Source: Palleronia marisminoris
GTDB taxonomy: Bacteria > Pseudomonadota > Alphaproteobacteria > Rhodobacterales > Rhodobacteraceae
Length of the DNA stretch: 48,647 nucleotides
Reading direction: 5' to 3'
NCBI RefSeq assembly: GCF_900172315.1
Contig: NZ_FWFV01000018.1
Coordinates: forward strand, 1-48,647
How positions within the stretch are numbered: position 1 is the stretch's first letter; the number at the start of each line of letters is the position of its first letter. The notes under the pieces are model-generated. The model did not search any database. It was not told where the DNA came from and saw only the letters and a list, made by a program, of their open reading frames with translations. Positions 26,271 to 35,962 of the stretch are shown in pieces. Made by a program: the position numbers and the translations under genes.

Positions 26271-27383
26271 ATGAGCCTTCGTACGTTACTCGGGGCCTGT
26301 GTGCTTCTCGCAGGCAGTCCGGCACTTGCCGACATCACGGTGACGGACATCGCCGGACGCGAGGTTACCGTCGATGCGCCGGTAGAGCGCGTGATCCTCG
26401 GGGAAGGGCGGCAGATCTTCTTCGCCGCGGTACTGGATGGCGAGAACCCGTTCAAGCGCGTCGTCGGCTGGCGCGACGACCTGCGCGAGGCGTCGCCGGA
26501 AAGCTATGAGGCCTACGCGGAAAAGTTCCCCCAGATCGACCAGATCCCGACCTTCGGCGGCTTCAAGGACGGCACCTTCGACATCGAGCAGGCCGTGTCG
26601 CTCGATCCGGACGTCATGATCATGAATCTCGAGGCCAAGGCCGCGACGGACGAGGCCGGCTACGAAGAAAAGCTCGCCAAGGTGGGCATTCCGATCGTGT
26701 ATGTCGACTTCCGCGAGAAGCCCTTCGAACATACCGCGCAGTCGATGGAGATCATCGGCCAGTTGTTCGGCGAGGAAGAGCGCGCGGCCGAATTCAACAC
26801 CTACTTCCAGGAGCAGATCGCCCGCGTCGCCGACGTGATCGAGGCGCAGCCGGATCTGGAGCGGCCACTGGTCTTCGTCGAGCGCGCCGGCGGCTATACC
26901 GAGGATTGCTGCATGTCCTTCGGTGACGGCAACTTCGGTCGGATGGTGGAACTGGCTGGCGGGGAGAACATGGCAGCGCCCTTCATCCCCGGCACCTTCG
27001 GCACGGTGAACGCCGAGCAGATCATCGCGTCGGACCCGGATCAGGTGATCGTCACGGGCGGCAACTGGGAAGCCTACGTTCCCGGCGGCGACTGGGTCGG
27101 CGTCGGTCCCGGCGCAGACGAGGCCGAGGCCGTCGCCAAGCTGGAGGCGCTTATGCAGCGTCCGGGCTATACCGGAGTGACGGCCGTGGAAGATGGCGAG
27201 GTCCACGCGATCTGGCATCAGTTCTACAACAGCCCCTACAGCTTCGTTGCGGTGCAGCGCATCGCCACCTGGCTGCACCCGGATCTGTTCCCCGAACTCG
27301 ACGCCGAAGAGACGCTGAAGGAACTGCACGAGCGCTTCCTGCCGGTGGACTACCGCCCGGGCTACTGGGTTTCCCTGAACTGA
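26271..27383 (+). CDS. ABC substrate-binding protein, iron/siderophore (FecB) type
   Basis: 370 residues with GGAG-A-TAG before the ATG. A signal peptide ends near residue 20 (SPALAD). Next comes ITVTDIAGREVTVDAPVERV, the standard start of Peripla_BP_2 proteins that carry siderophores, haem, cobalamin or molybdate. A Cys pair in TEDCCMSFGDGNFG (~209-210) is unusual and could bind metal or form a vicinal disulfide. The permease and ATPase genes follow in the same operon. Confidence 0.85.
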   Translation: MSLRTLLGACVLLAGSPALADITVTDIAGREVTVDAPVERVILGEGRQIFFAAVLDGENPFKRVVGWRDDLREASPESYEAYAEKFPQIDQIPTFGGFKDGTFDIEQAVSLDPDVMIMNLEAKAATDEAGYEEKLAKVGIPIVYVDFREKPFEHTAQSMEIIGQLFGEEERAAEFNTYFQEQIARVADVIEAQPDLERPLVFVERAGGYTEDCCMSFGDGNFGRMVELAGGENMAAPFIPGTFGTVNAEQIIASDPDQVIVTGGNWEAYVPGGDWVGVGPGADEAEAVAKLEALMQRPGYTGVTAVEDGEVHAIWHQFYNSPYSFVAVQRIATWLHPDLFPELDAEETLKELHERFLPVDYRPGYWVSLN

Positions 27384-27390
27384 AGCACCG

Positions 27391-27410
27391 GGGTGGCCTT
27401 CGGGCCACCC
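27391..27410 (+). promoter_or_regulatory. intercistronic hairpin after the siderophore-binding gene
   Basis: A perfect 8-bp stem GGGTGGCC with a TTCG tetraloop and GGCCACCC lies 8 nt after the binding-protein stop. The loop is of a very stable class and only TT follows the stem, so it is likely an mRNA-stabilising or partial-termination element. Confidence 0.65.
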
Positions 27411-27426
27411 TTCCGAGGAGCGCGTC

Positions 27427-28488
27427 ATGGCCAGCCTGAGCACCGAAGCCCCCACGACCGCAATGGCCTATCGCGGCCTCGTCGTGCGGCGCGTCCTTCT
27501 TCTGGGGCTCCTGGCGGGGTTGCTGGTCCTGTCTGTGGCGGTCGATGTCTCGCTCGGCCCGGCCCGCTACGAGGTGCTGGACGTGCTGCGGACGATCTTC
27601 GCGCCGGGCAGCGCGGATGTGCAGATGCGGGTGGTGGTCTGGGACATCCGCATGCCGATGGCGGTCCTTGCCGTGACCGTGGGGGCGAGCCTGTCGCTGG
27701 CGGGCGCGCAGATGCAGACCATCCTCGCCAATCCCCTGGCGAGCCCCTTCACCCTCGGCCTGTCCGCGGCGGCGAGTTTCGGCGCCGCGCTGGCCATGGT
27801 TCTGGGGGTGGCGCTGTTCCCGGCCGTGATCGGCCTCATGGTGCCGATCAACGCCTTCCTCATGGCGATGGCGGCGGCGCTTTTGATCTTCGGCCTGTCG
27901 ACCCTGCGCGGCGTGACGGTCGAGACGATCATTCTGCTGGGCATCGCGCTGGTGTTCACCTTCAACGCGGCGCTGGCGCTCTTGCAGTACTTCGCCTCAG
28001 AACAGGCACTGTCGGCCGTGGTTTTCTGGACGATGGGCAGCCTGACCAAGGCGACCTGGCCGAAGGTCGGCGTCACCGCGGTGATCCTTTTGATCTGCGT
28101 GCCGCTGTTCGCGCGGCGAGCCTGGGCCCTGACCGCGATCCGGCTGGGCGAGGCCCGCGCCGCCGCCATGGGCGTGCCGGTCCGGCGCCTGCGCCTCGAG
28201 GCGCTCTTCCTCGTCTCCCTTCTTGCAGCCGTTCCGGTTTCGTTCGTGGGCACGATCGGCTTCATCGGCATCGTCGGGCCGCACGTGGCGCGCCTGCTGC
28301 TGGGTGAGGATCAGCGGTTCTTCCTGCCCGGCGCGATGCTGGCGGGCGCGTTGATCCTTTCGGCGACATCGGTCCTGTCCAAGGCGCTGCTTCCCGGGGC
28401 GGTCCTGCCGATCGGGATCATCACGGCCCTGGTGGGCGTGCCGTTCTTCGCCGCTCTCATCCTGACGAAGGGACGAAAGGCATGGTAA
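27427..28488 (+). CDS. ABC permease, FecCD family
   Basis: 353 residues with about nine to ten TM helices. The family features DIRMPMAVLAVTVGASLSLAGAQMQTILANPLASPFTLG and later GTIGFIGIVGPHVARLL are clear. It is the single permease subunit and would work as a homodimer for uptake of an iron chelate or similar metal complex. GAGGAG precedes the ATG. The end overlaps the ATPase gene by 7 nt. Confidence 0.9.
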   Translation: MASLSTEAPTTAMAYRGLVVRRVLLLGLLAGLLVLSVAVDVSLGPARYEVLDVLRTIFAPGSADVQMRVVVWDIRMPMAVLAVTVGASLSLAGAQMQTILANPLASPFTLGLSAAASFGAALAMVLGVALFPAVIGLMVPINAFLMAMAAALLIFGLSTLRGVTVETIILLGIALVFTFNAALALLQYFASEQALSAVVFWTMGSLTKATWPKVGVTAVILLICVPLFARRAWALTAIRLGEARAAAMGVPVRRLRLEALFLVSLLAAVPVSFVGTIGFIGIVGPHVARLLLGEDQRFFLPGAMLAGALILSATSVLSKALLPGAVLPIGIITALVGVPFFAALILTKGRKAW

Positions 28489-29252
28489 CGCTCGAACTCG
28501 ATCAGGTCGGCGCGCGCTACGGGCGGCGCGCGATCCTGCAAGACGCGTCGACCCCGCCCATATCGGGCGGCGCGCTCACCGCGTTGGTCGGGCCCAATGC
28601 CGCCGGCAAATCGACCCTGTTCCGCCGCGTTGCCGGGCAATTGAGGGGCGCGGGATCCGTACGTCTGACGGGGGCGGAGCAGTCCGACCTGCGCTACATG
28701 CCGCAGGACACCGGGATGAATGCCGCGCTGACGGTCTATGAATCCATCATTCTCGCGTTGAAGCAGGGCGGCGGCGGATGGCGGCTGTCTGCCTCCGAAC
28801 TGGCCGCCGTCGACCATGTGCTGGTACGGCTGGGGGTTACGGCGCTCGCCGACCGGCAGTTGCCCGAACTTTCCGGCGGACAGCGACAGGTGGTCTCGAT
28901 CGCGCAGACGCTGGTGGGGCGACCCGGCGTGGTTCTGATGGACGAACCGACCTCCGCTCTCGATCTCTATCGCCAATACGAAGTGCTGGAGGCGCTACGG
29001 TCCTATGCCGAGGAGACCGGCGCAGTGATGGTCCTCGCGCTGCACGACCTCAACCAGGTCATGCGATGCTGCACTACGACCATCGCATTGTTCGAGGGAC
29101 GCATCCTCGCGACCGGCCCGACATTGGACGTTCTGCGCCCCGATCTGATCCGCCGTCTCTACGGCATCGACAGCAGGGTGGAACACTGTTCGCGCGGATG
29201 CCCGATGATGATTGTCGACGGGCCGACAAGTCGTGTGCGTTCGGTTGCATAG
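28482..29252 (+). CDS. ABC ATPase of the iron/siderophore-type importer
   Basis: 256 residues. Walker A GPNAAGKST (~38-46), signature LSGGQRQVVSIAQTL, Walker B VVLMDEPTSALD and the H-loop ALHDLNQ are intact, as in FecE/FhuC-type subunits. It overlaps the permease gene. The tail contains a Cys-rich end (VEHCSRGCPM), which is unusual for the family and could be metal-related. This is the last gene of the operon before the mobile-element region. Confidence 0.88.
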   Translation: MVTLELDQVGARYGRRAILQDASTPPISGGALTALVGPNAAGKSTLFRRVAGQLRGAGSVRLTGAEQSDLRYMPQDTGMNAALTVYESIILALKQGGGGWRLSASELAAVDHVLVRLGVTALADRQLPELSGGQRQVVSIAQTLVGRPGVVLMDEPTSALDLYRQYEVLEALRSYAEETGAVMVLALHDLNQVMRCCTTTIALFEGRILATGPTLDVLRPDLIRRLYGIDSRVEHCSRGCPMMIVDGPTSRVRSVA

Positions 29253-29459
29253 ACTCCCCGCATCTGAGTAGGCCGTGTAGACCCTGTTCCACCTAGGTGG
29301 CCGCCGAGAAAGGTGATGCCGTGCCAGCGGGTCGGCTCGTATTGGCGGGCAAGGCGGCGACTTGCCGACGCCCGCAACACAAAGGAAACGGACGGCACAG
29401 GTAACCAAAGGCTATTTCGCCGATACCCATTGGCATTACCCAAGCCTCTTGTTGCCCTC

Positions 29460-30144
29460 GGCTCTGTTGCACGGAACCCCGGAAGGCTGGATCCCCCTTG
29501 CTCTAGTCGGCTCAGCCGACGGGTTCTGTGACGGGTATGCCGAGGGGAGTGAAGCAATTCAGGATAGCGATGCGGACCCGGAACTCGGCAATCTGACTAT
29601 CGAAGTTTCGGGCCACGAGTTTCCGGCCGAGTGTCTTCATGCAGTTCATCTTTGACGCGGCTTGCCCCGCCATGCTTGCGCGCGTGCCATTCGCCCTCAC
29701 TGCGCAGATTGATGCCCGTGCTGTCCACGAGCAGGTGCAACGGTTCCTCCGAACCGTGGCAGGGTATCTGCACGACCAACGTTCTTTGCCGACGGCATAG
29801 CGTCGAGAAGTCCGGAACCGGCCAATCAAGGCCCGCCAGCTTCAGCAGGCTCGCGACAAAGCCGGTCGTCTGGCGAAGCGGCAGGCCGAACAGGGCCTTG
29901 CTCGTCTGGCAGGCCTGGATCGAGGCGTCGCTGTAGCCCGCTGGCCACCCTGCTTGCCTGATGGGGGCGTGCCATGGCGTCGACGGGTCGAACCAGACCG
30001 TCAGCGATCGACGCTCACGCGGCGACGTGTTGTAAGCGGACCAGTTCAGGGTGCGGTAGCGGCTCGGGGCAGGCTTGGACATGCCGCACAATTATGCCGT
30101 TGAACGCGCGAAGTGAAACCCGGGAACGCTTCGTGCAATGAGGC
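29460..30144 (-). mobile_element. IS5-family element, internally deleted
   Basis: Imperfect terminal inverted repeats GGCTCTGTTGCACG (29460-29473) and, on the other strand, GGCCTCATTGCACG (30144-30131) match at 10 of 14 bases. They bound a ~685-bp element. IS5 elements of this group are about 1 kb, so roughly 0.3-0.4 kb is missing. The sequence of the left repeat is typical of alphaproteobacterial IS5 copies. A target duplication was not found. Confidence 0.7.
29512..30082 (-). pseudogene. IS5-family transposase with an internal deletion
   Basis: The N-terminal ~140 residues are well kept (KPAPSRYRTLNWSAYN, LPLRQTTGFVASLL, LVDSTGINL with the first catalytic Asp). Next the frame jumps directly to the last ~40 residues (GRKLVARNFDSQIAEFRVRIA ... 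LGIPVTEPV) in a different reading frame. The middle, with the second Asp and the Glu of the DDE triad, is gone, so the enzyme is dead. Confidence 0.82.
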
Positions 30145-30193
30145 CCCTCCGACACTAGGATGAAAGAATAGCTGAGACGGCGCGACAGATCAC

Positions 30194-30373
30194 GGAGCTT
30201 GCAGGGCTCGCGCACTGGCTGCGCCTGGTGGCGCAGGGCAACAAGGACGTCGGCCGTCCGCTCGACATCCAGGACGCGATCGGCCAGCACCACATGACGG
30301 TGATCCTAGAGTAGTTGCAGGTCAGGAACCGCACCGAGGCGGCGCCAATGGCGCACGATCGCTGGCGCTCCTG
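30194..30373 (+). pseudogene. decayed second copy of the LuxR response-regulator 3' end
   Basis: The reading LRLVAQGNKDVGRPLDIQD, then QHHMTVILE, a TAG stop, LQVRNRTEAAPMAHDRWRS and TGA matches the last ~60 residues of the intact regulator at 33708-34349. The DNA is near-identical in places: 30313-30344 is the same as the corresponding 34289-34320 region. Differences include a 6-nt deletion near 30238 and the in-frame TAG at 30311-30313. Similarity ends just after the stop codon, at about 30382. Confidence 0.8.
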
Positions 30374-30385
30374 ACCCGCAGGCCT

Positions 30386-31087
30386 TCAGCGGAAGGCGAC
30401 CGAGAGGCGTTCCAGGTCGGCCTCGGTGGCCGGCCGCTCAACGACGGTGCGGTTCAGCGCGTCCTTGAGTTCGTAGCGCCCGGCTTCGATCTCCTCCTTC
30501 CAGCCGTCGGAATACATGACCTCCCATTTGGTGCCCTCCCGCTCCGCCTTCGTCACGATCCCGCCGCCACTGCGATCGGTATCCGGCCGGGGGCTTGCGC
30601 CCGCGTACTGTGCGACGTCCGCCGCGGTAGCGAGACGTTCCTCAACAGTTCGACCGCTGGCATCCTTGCGTTCGAACCAGCCGCCTTCGATCTCGATGCG
30701 GCTGCCGTCCTGGAGGGTCACCTCGAAGCCTTCCGAGTCGTGACGGTCTCTGCCGTGGTCGTCGCCACCGCGCCCGCGCCCGCGACCGCGCCCTCGACCT
30801 TGGCCTGAGTCGTCGTCCTGGCGGACATCATCGCCGCCGCGTCCACGGCCACGATCATCGTCCCGGCCATCGTCGTCGCGCCCGGAGCCGCCATTGTCGT
30901 CCCGACCGCTGTCGTCGTCCCGCTCGCTGCCGCGGTCATCGTCATCCCGTCCGTCCTTGGCGAAGGCCATGGCCGGCGTCAGCGAGAACCCATCGCTGCT
31001 GAAGCGAACGTCCACAGGGACGGCCGCAAACATACCTGCGAGCGCGGTACCCATAAGTGTAATGCGAAGTGAACCTGTACGTGTCAT
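30386..31087 (-). CDS. exported Asp/Arg/Gly-rich protein with two C-terminal repeats
   Basis: 233 residues. A signal-like hydrophobic N-terminus (~8-24) leads into ~75 residues made almost only of D, R and G, including alternating RG repeats near 100. Two copies of a ~40-residue module follow: EVTLQDGSRIEIEGGWFERKD ... TVEERLATAAD (~119-160) and EVMYSDGWKEEIEAGRYELKD ... TVVERPATEAD (~188-228). I do not know the family. The acidic-basic tract may bind metal or polyanions. GGAGAC precedes the ATG, and a hairpin stands just upstream. Confidence 0.7.
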   Translation of the reverse strand: MTRTGSLRITLMGTALAGMFAAVPVDVRFSSDGFSLTPAMAFAKDGRDDDDRGSERDDDSGRDDNGGSGRDDDGRDDDRGRGRGGDDVRQDDDSGQGRGRGRGRGRGGDDHGRDRHDSEGFEVTLQDGSRIEIEGGWFERKDASGRTVEERLATAADVAQYAGASPRPDTDRSGGGIVTKAEREGTKWEVMYSDGWKEEIEAGRYELKDALNRTVVERPATEADLERLSVAFR

Positions 31088-31104
31088 TTTCTGTCTCCAA
31101 TCAC

Positions 31105-31124
31105 GGGTTGCCGAGGGGCAACCC
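31105..31124 (-). promoter_or_regulatory. leader hairpin upstream of the Asp/Arg/Gly-rich gene
   Basis: A perfect 8-bp stem (GGGTTGCC, loop of four, GGCAACCC) begins 17 nt before the start codon of the minus-strand gene, just upstream of its GGAG ribosome site. It could control translation initiation or be the end of an upstream transcript. Confidence 0.45.
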
Positions 31125-32274
31125 TTCCTCTCGATAAGGCCACGAAAACGCGCCGCTGCAATCGGACCTATGTCGGAGGATCAGACCGGCCCAAGGTCCG
31201 GGCAAGGCCTGCGGCCTCGTCAGTGGGGTCTTTCGACTCTTGATCCGCGCCATTCCCAGCGAGTTCGACGATGGCCCGACCCTCTTCGAGGCAATGCCGG
31301 TAGGGATCGGCTCAAACGCGACATAGGTAACGGCATTTCGAAGGCGGAATAGCGCGAACGCTGCATGAGCCGGCGTCCGCGCACGGACCGAGAAAGGCGG
31401 CGAACCTCCTCCGTCCAGCTGCATCCGACCGTCAAAGCGTCCCTAGTAGACACCCGGATCAGGTTGGAAAGGTCACGACATGGTGAAACCGCGTCAATGA
31501 GGATCACCTCTGCCATATTGGTCGCCACCCCTGTCCTCGTGCAAGTTGGAGAAGCTCCGAAGGCCGCGCCTCCGGGTGAACCCTGTGTGAAGAAGTTCAT
31601 CCCGGTTCTCGGCACGTTTTCGGTCGATGCCGGCACTTTGCTTGCCGGGTCGTTCGTGGCTTATGGTCAGGACGAAGAGCTTCCAAGCATTACGCCGTTG
31701 AAGCACTCAGAAACTGCACTGCCTATGAAAGGCCCCGCGTTTCGTGAACTGCGGCCCTGTCAGTAGCCATACCGCACCGCCGACCGCCAGATGATTCCAA
31801 ACCGTGCGCAGTGGATACCGCGCGTGGCGCAACTGCATCCGCGCGGGATTGATGGCGATCCGGGCGATTTCACGTGGAATACCGCTCCCGTCGTTCGAAC
31901 ATCGCGCTCCTGGTCGACGCGACGAGAAAGGCTTCGTGAACGACCTGTCAGGCCTCAGCATCGCTTGGCATGATGCCACGGGTGACGCGGAACAGGCGCG
32001 GGTTCATCAGGCGGATCAAGATCTCAGCTCCGTTTGCGGGCGCCCGCAACAAGTTGTGCCTCGGTGGCCACGGGCAATGATGTTGGCAAATGCGCCGTGT
32101 GTAGCATAGAAGGCGATCAATAGAGTCCACGAGCCCATTTCGGCATTCGGGAAGGACCCTGATGGAAACAAGGCAACGAAGCGAAGTTCCCGGACACGTA
32201 GCCAAGACGCCCGGGCAGGCTCCCCGTCATGCGAGACAAGGACCCAGTTCCTCGAGACGTTCGAGCGGCGCTGA
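31125..32274. other. 1.15-kb stretch with no recognisable gene
   Basis: Short frames on both strands overlap and lack family character. One minus-strand stretch near 31800-31900 (IPREIARIAINPARM) reads like coding sequence but is isolated and unidentified. With IS remnants on both sides, this is probably decayed DNA. The promoter of the sensor kinase gene must lie at its right end. Confidence 0.5.
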
Positions 32275-33711
32275 ATGGCGTACGAACCCACTTCGATCCC
32301 TGCATCATCGCGACGCCGCCGGCTGGTGAAACGCGCGAGTCAATTTTGGAGCCGCTTGTCGCTTGCCGCGCAGTTTGCGATTGCGGGCGGCATTGTGCTG
32401 TTTGCGTCGGCCCTGCTGATCGGCGCATGGCTTACGGCGCGGATCGAGGAGAGCGTGGTCAGGAACACCGCGAATGGCACCGCGCTCTACATGGAAAGCT
32501 TCATCACGCCGATCAGCCAGCAGCTTGCGACACAGGACGAGCTGTCGCCCGGCGCGCGGCGGGCGCTGGAAGAGATTTTCACCAACACGCCGTTGGGAGA
32601 ACGGGTTGTCTCCTACAAAATCTGGAAGCCTGGCGGGCTCGTCATCGAGGCATCCAACCCGGAGATCGTCGGCCGCCGCTTCGAGCCCACAGAAAATCTG
32701 CAGGCTGCCTGGGAAGGCGAGGTGCGGGCGGATTTCGAGGAGCTGGGCGATCTTGAGGACCGCGAAGAGCAGGCCCTCGGCGCACCGCTTCTCGAAATTT
32801 ACAGCCCGATCCGAGAGTTATGGTCGGGCGAGATCATAGCGGTGGGCGAGTTCTACGAGGTGAATTACGAATTGAAAGCGGACCTCGAGGCCGCGCGCCG
32901 GCAGGCATGGCTCACTGTCGGCGGCGTCGTACTCGGTCTTGGGACTGTGCTCAGCGCGATCGTTCTCGGTGGCAGCCGCACCATCGAGAGACAGAGGCGT
33001 GATCTTGATGCGCGGCTGGCGGAGGTGGAGGAGCTGGCCGACCGCAACCGGGACCTGCGGCTGCGTGTTCAGGCCGCCGCCGCCCGAGCCGCGGCCGCGA
33101 CCGAGCGGACGCTGCGCGGCATCGGCGCCGACCTGCATGACGGACCGGCGCAGTATCTCGCTTATGCGGCGCTCCGCCTCGACGGTCTAGGCAAGGCGCT
33201 GCCCGACCGGAGAGCGGGGGACGAGTTCGAGATGGTCCAGGACTCGGTGGCGCAGGCGATGCGAGAAGTGCGGGCGATCTCTCGTGGTCTTTCGCCGCCC
33301 GATGTCGAGGGCCGTTCGCTGCCCGAGATCGTCAGAGGCGTGGTGGATACCCACTCGGTGCGCACCGGTCATCCCGTTGCACTCACATTGACCTCAAGGC
33401 CTGTACCGAAGCTCAACCAGGCCGAGAGCATCTGTGTCTTCCGCTTCGTACAGGAGGGTCTTAACAATGGGAGCCGGCACGCAGACGGTGCGGGTCTCGA
33501 AGTGGAGGTCGAAGGCGATGCAACGGCCGTCACACTGTCGGTTCGCGATCGCGGCCCCGGTTTGACAGATCTGCCGTTCAAGGCCGGAGGGCTGGGCCTC
33601 GAAGGCCTGCGCGACCGCGTCGAAAGCCTCGGCGGCACCTTCAGCGCACGCGCTCAGGCAGGAGGCGGCACCCAATTGACGATGTCTCTCGAAACGGCAG
33701 GAAGAGAATGA
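32275..33711 (+). CDS. sensor histidine kinase, NarX/HisKA_3 type
   Basis: 478 residues. TM helices at ~32-54 and ~212-232 enclose a ~155-residue periplasmic sensor domain without a motif I know. A short coiled region (~235-280) precedes the H-box RGIGADLHDGPAQYL with phospho-acceptor His288. The ATPase domain has an N-box VQEGLNNGSRHADG, a D-box DRGPGL and a G-box GLGLEGLRDR. The signal is unknown. It overlaps the response-regulator gene by 4 nt (ATGA), so they form a pair. The urea-transport operon lies 1.6 kb further on, beyond IS debris. Confidence 0.88.
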   Translation: MAYEPTSIPASSRRRRLVKRASQFWSRLSLAAQFAIAGGIVLFASALLIGAWLTARIEESVVRNTANGTALYMESFITPISQQLATQDELSPGARRALEEIFTNTPLGERVVSYKIWKPGGLVIEASNPEIVGRRFEPTENLQAAWEGEVRADFEELGDLEDREEQALGAPLLEIYSPIRELWSGEIIAVGEFYEVNYELKADLEAARRQAWLTVGGVVLGLGTVLSAIVLGGSRTIERQRRDLDARLAEVEELADRNRDLRLRVQAAAARAAAATERTLRGIGADLHDGPAQYLAYAALRLDGLGKALPDRRAGDEFEMVQDSVAQAMREVRAISRGLSPPDVEGRSLPEIVRGVVDTHSVRTGHPVALTLTSRPVPKLNQAESICVFRFVQEGLNNGSRHADGAGLEVEVEGDATAVTLSVRDRGPGLTDLPFKAGGLGLEGLRDRVESLGGTFSARAQAGGGTQLTMSLETAGRE

Positions 33712-34349
33712 AGATCCGGGTGCTGGTCGTGGACGACCATCCGCTGTTCCGGGATGGCGTGTCTCGCAGCCTGTCGGAGGACGGCCGTTTCGAGGTCGTG
33801 GGTACGGCCAGCAGTGCCGACGAGGCAGTCGTTCTCGCGGACTCGCTCGCTCCGGACATCGTGCTTCTCGATCTGTCCATGCCGGGCGGCGGCCTCGCCG
33901 CGCTCCGCCGCATAGCCGGCCGGGCCGGGGCGCCCCGGGTCATCATCCTCACCGTTTCCGAGGAAGACGACGACGTGATGCAGGCGCTGAAAGCGGGAGC
34001 TGCGGGTTACGTCCTCAAGGGCGTCGGCGCCGAAGAATTGTGCGGGATCGTCGCCGACTTGGCAGGGGGGCGGAGCTATGTGGCGCCGGCGCTGGCGATG
34101 AGTGTACTTTCCGCGATGAACGAGCCGCCGGGGCAGGGCAAACCCGCGACACTTATCGACACGCTCAGCAAGCGGGAGGAGGATATTCTGCGCCTCGTTG
34201 CGCAAGGCAAGAGCAACAAGGAGGTCGGCCGGGCGCTCGACATCCAGGAGAAGACGGTCAAGCACTACATGACCACTATCCTCGAGAAGTTGCAGGTCAG
34301 GAACCGCACCGAGGCGGCGCTGTTGGCGCGCGATCACTGGCGCTCCTGA
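33708..34349 (+). CDS. NarL/LuxR-family response regulator
   Basis: 213 residues. The receiver has the acidic pair VVDDH (9-10), phospho-acceptor Asp55 in IVLLDLSMPG, a Thr in IILTVSEED and Lys in GYVLKGV. A LuxR-type HTH spans ~148-208 (LSKREEDILRLVAQGKSNKEVGR ... EKTVKHYMTTILEKL). It should be phosphorylated by the kinase encoded just upstream. A decayed copy of its 3' end lies at 30194-30373. Confidence 0.9.
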   Translation: MKIRVLVVDDHPLFRDGVSRSLSEDGRFEVVGTASSADEAVVLADSLAPDIVLLDLSMPGGGLAALRRIAGRAGAPRVIILTVSEEDDDVMQALKAGAAGYVLKGVGAEELCGIVADLAGGRSYVAPALAMSVLSAMNEPPGQGKPATLIDTLSKREEDILRLVAQGKSNKEVGRALDIQEKTVKHYMTTILEKLQVRNRTEAALLARDHWRS

Positions 34350-34430
34350 CCCGCAGGCGCTTGGTGGAAGACCACCGAACGGCGTTTCGCTTCGGCCTGA
34401 GCGAGCCGGCGCTCAACGATGTGCGGGTAT

Positions 34431-35110
34431 GCTCAACCGGAACTATCGGCTCTTCCGCGAGGAAGGGCTGACAATGCGTAAGCGAAAGGCCCGGCGCTAA
34501 GCCGTCAGAACGCGGACGCCGCTCTTGGTCGAGGCGCGGCTCAATGCGCGTTGGTCACTGGACTTCGTCCATGACCAGTTCGCCAGCGGCCAGCGCGCGG
34601 GTGCTCAACGTGGTCGACGACGTCACCCGAGAGTGCCTCGCCTCGATCTGCTATGCATCGATCTCGGGGCGCAGGTTAGCGCGTGAACCAACCGCCCTTA
34701 TCGAGCGCCGCGGCAAGCTTGGAGTGATCGTCCGCGACAATGGGCGGAACCGACCTCTAACGCCATCCTGCGGTAGTGTTCCGAGCACAGGTTCGCATGG
34801 CATTGCATCGCCCCGGACAAGGCGATGCAGAACGGCTTCGTGGAAAGTCTCAACGGGCGTATGCGGGACGAGCTGCTCAACGAGCCCATGTTCCGGAACT
34901 TGGCTCACGCCCGTGTCGTGATCGCGGCCGCCGACTACAACATTGAACGCCCGCATCCCGCCTTGGACTAGCGAATCCCGGCTGACCATGCGCGACCGCC
35001 AACCACCGCAATCGCCCGCCCCGCAATGCGAGATGATAACTCCGCGCGTCAGGCGATTGCTCGACCTGCGCCGATCGCCGTAAACACCGACCGGGCTCCG
35101 GTCGCGGCTG
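34431..35110 (+). pseudogene. IS3-family transposase (OrfB) remnant
   Basis: Recognisable pieces in order but in different frames are [69 protein letters not shown] and [15 protein letters not shown], with stops between and after. They correspond to the IS3 integrase core, including the first Asp of the DDE triad in LDFV and the Glu in VESLNGR. Further weak likeness (RIPADHA, VAAGWK) runs to about 35110. It is long dead. Confidence 0.78.
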
Positions 35111-35193
35111 GATGGAAGACCCGTGGTAGGTCAGCTCGCCCGATTCCCGAAACCAAGTCATTCGCGCTTTCGCGACGGCAAGTGGCGGTGCTG

Positions 35194-35874
35194 TCAGGCG
35201 AACCCCTCGGCGAAAGCGGCGGCGCGGTTCACCTTGAAGTTGACTTGGCTTGAGAGGCTTCGGTCCAGGTTGAAACGGTTCGAGACAGACGCGTGAAGGA
35301 CGGCGAACTCCTGTAGACTTCGCATCCGCGGGAACCGCTCCATGGCCCGCTCTCTTCGTCGGAACGGCAGGTAGGAGTTTCCAGCGGTCATTCAGCCACC
35401 GATCGGTTTCCTGCCGATCCGCCACCGCGAGATCTTTCAGGGCCACACCGTAGGAGCGAAGCTTGTCCGTCACGAAGACGTCTGCACGGCCATGCTTCTT
35501 CATTGCTTTCTCGAGGACTTCCAACGCGACCCTCTTGTCCCGCCGCTTCGTGACGAAACCTTCCAGGACCTCGCCCTCATGATCGATCGCCCGCCAGAGG
35601 TAGTGCTGCTCTCCGATGATCTTCATGAACATTCCGTCGAGATGCCACAGCCAGCGTCTCGACTTCATTCCCTCGATCCGGCGCTTGCTCCCGCGAACGT
35701 TGATCCAAAGCGCTGCCACCAGAAAGGCACAGTCTCGTGGCTGACATCGATGCTGTGCTCGTGCAGCAGATCTTCGACGTTCCGAAGCGACAGCGGGAAG
35801 TGGACGTACAACATGACGACCAGGATGGTCTCGGGCGATGTCTTGAAGTAGCGGAAGGGGCTGCGCTCGCTCAT
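35194..35874 (-). pseudogene. IS6-family transposase remnant with two frameshifts
   Basis: Three pieces make up almost the full IS6 (IS26-like) transposase: FRYFKTSPETILVVMLYV ... HETVPFWWQRFG (35874-35700); WLWHLDGMFMKIIGEQHYLWRAIDHEG ... VTDKLRSYG ... RQETDRWLNDR (about 35690-35400); and LPFRRRERAMERF ... FNLDRSLSSQ ending at 35194. The two catalytic Asp are visible. Inverted repeats could not be confirmed. Confidence 0.82.
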
Positions 35875-35962
35875 GAGCAGGGCTACGGCGACGCCCTGCC
35901 CCGCTCACGGCATTTTGCTCTGACATCACCGGGCGCAGGCCTCTTCCCGGGGCATGTTGCGA

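Noticed and set aside
30750-30960. short tandem DNA repeats as a CRISPR array or minisatellite
   Set aside because: The periodicity comes from Asp, Arg and Gly codons in a real reading frame; there are no uniform repeats with unique spacers.
35041-35070. third copy of the ~40-nt palindromic element
   Set aside because: Only CAGGCGATTGCTCG matches; the second arm and ends are absent.
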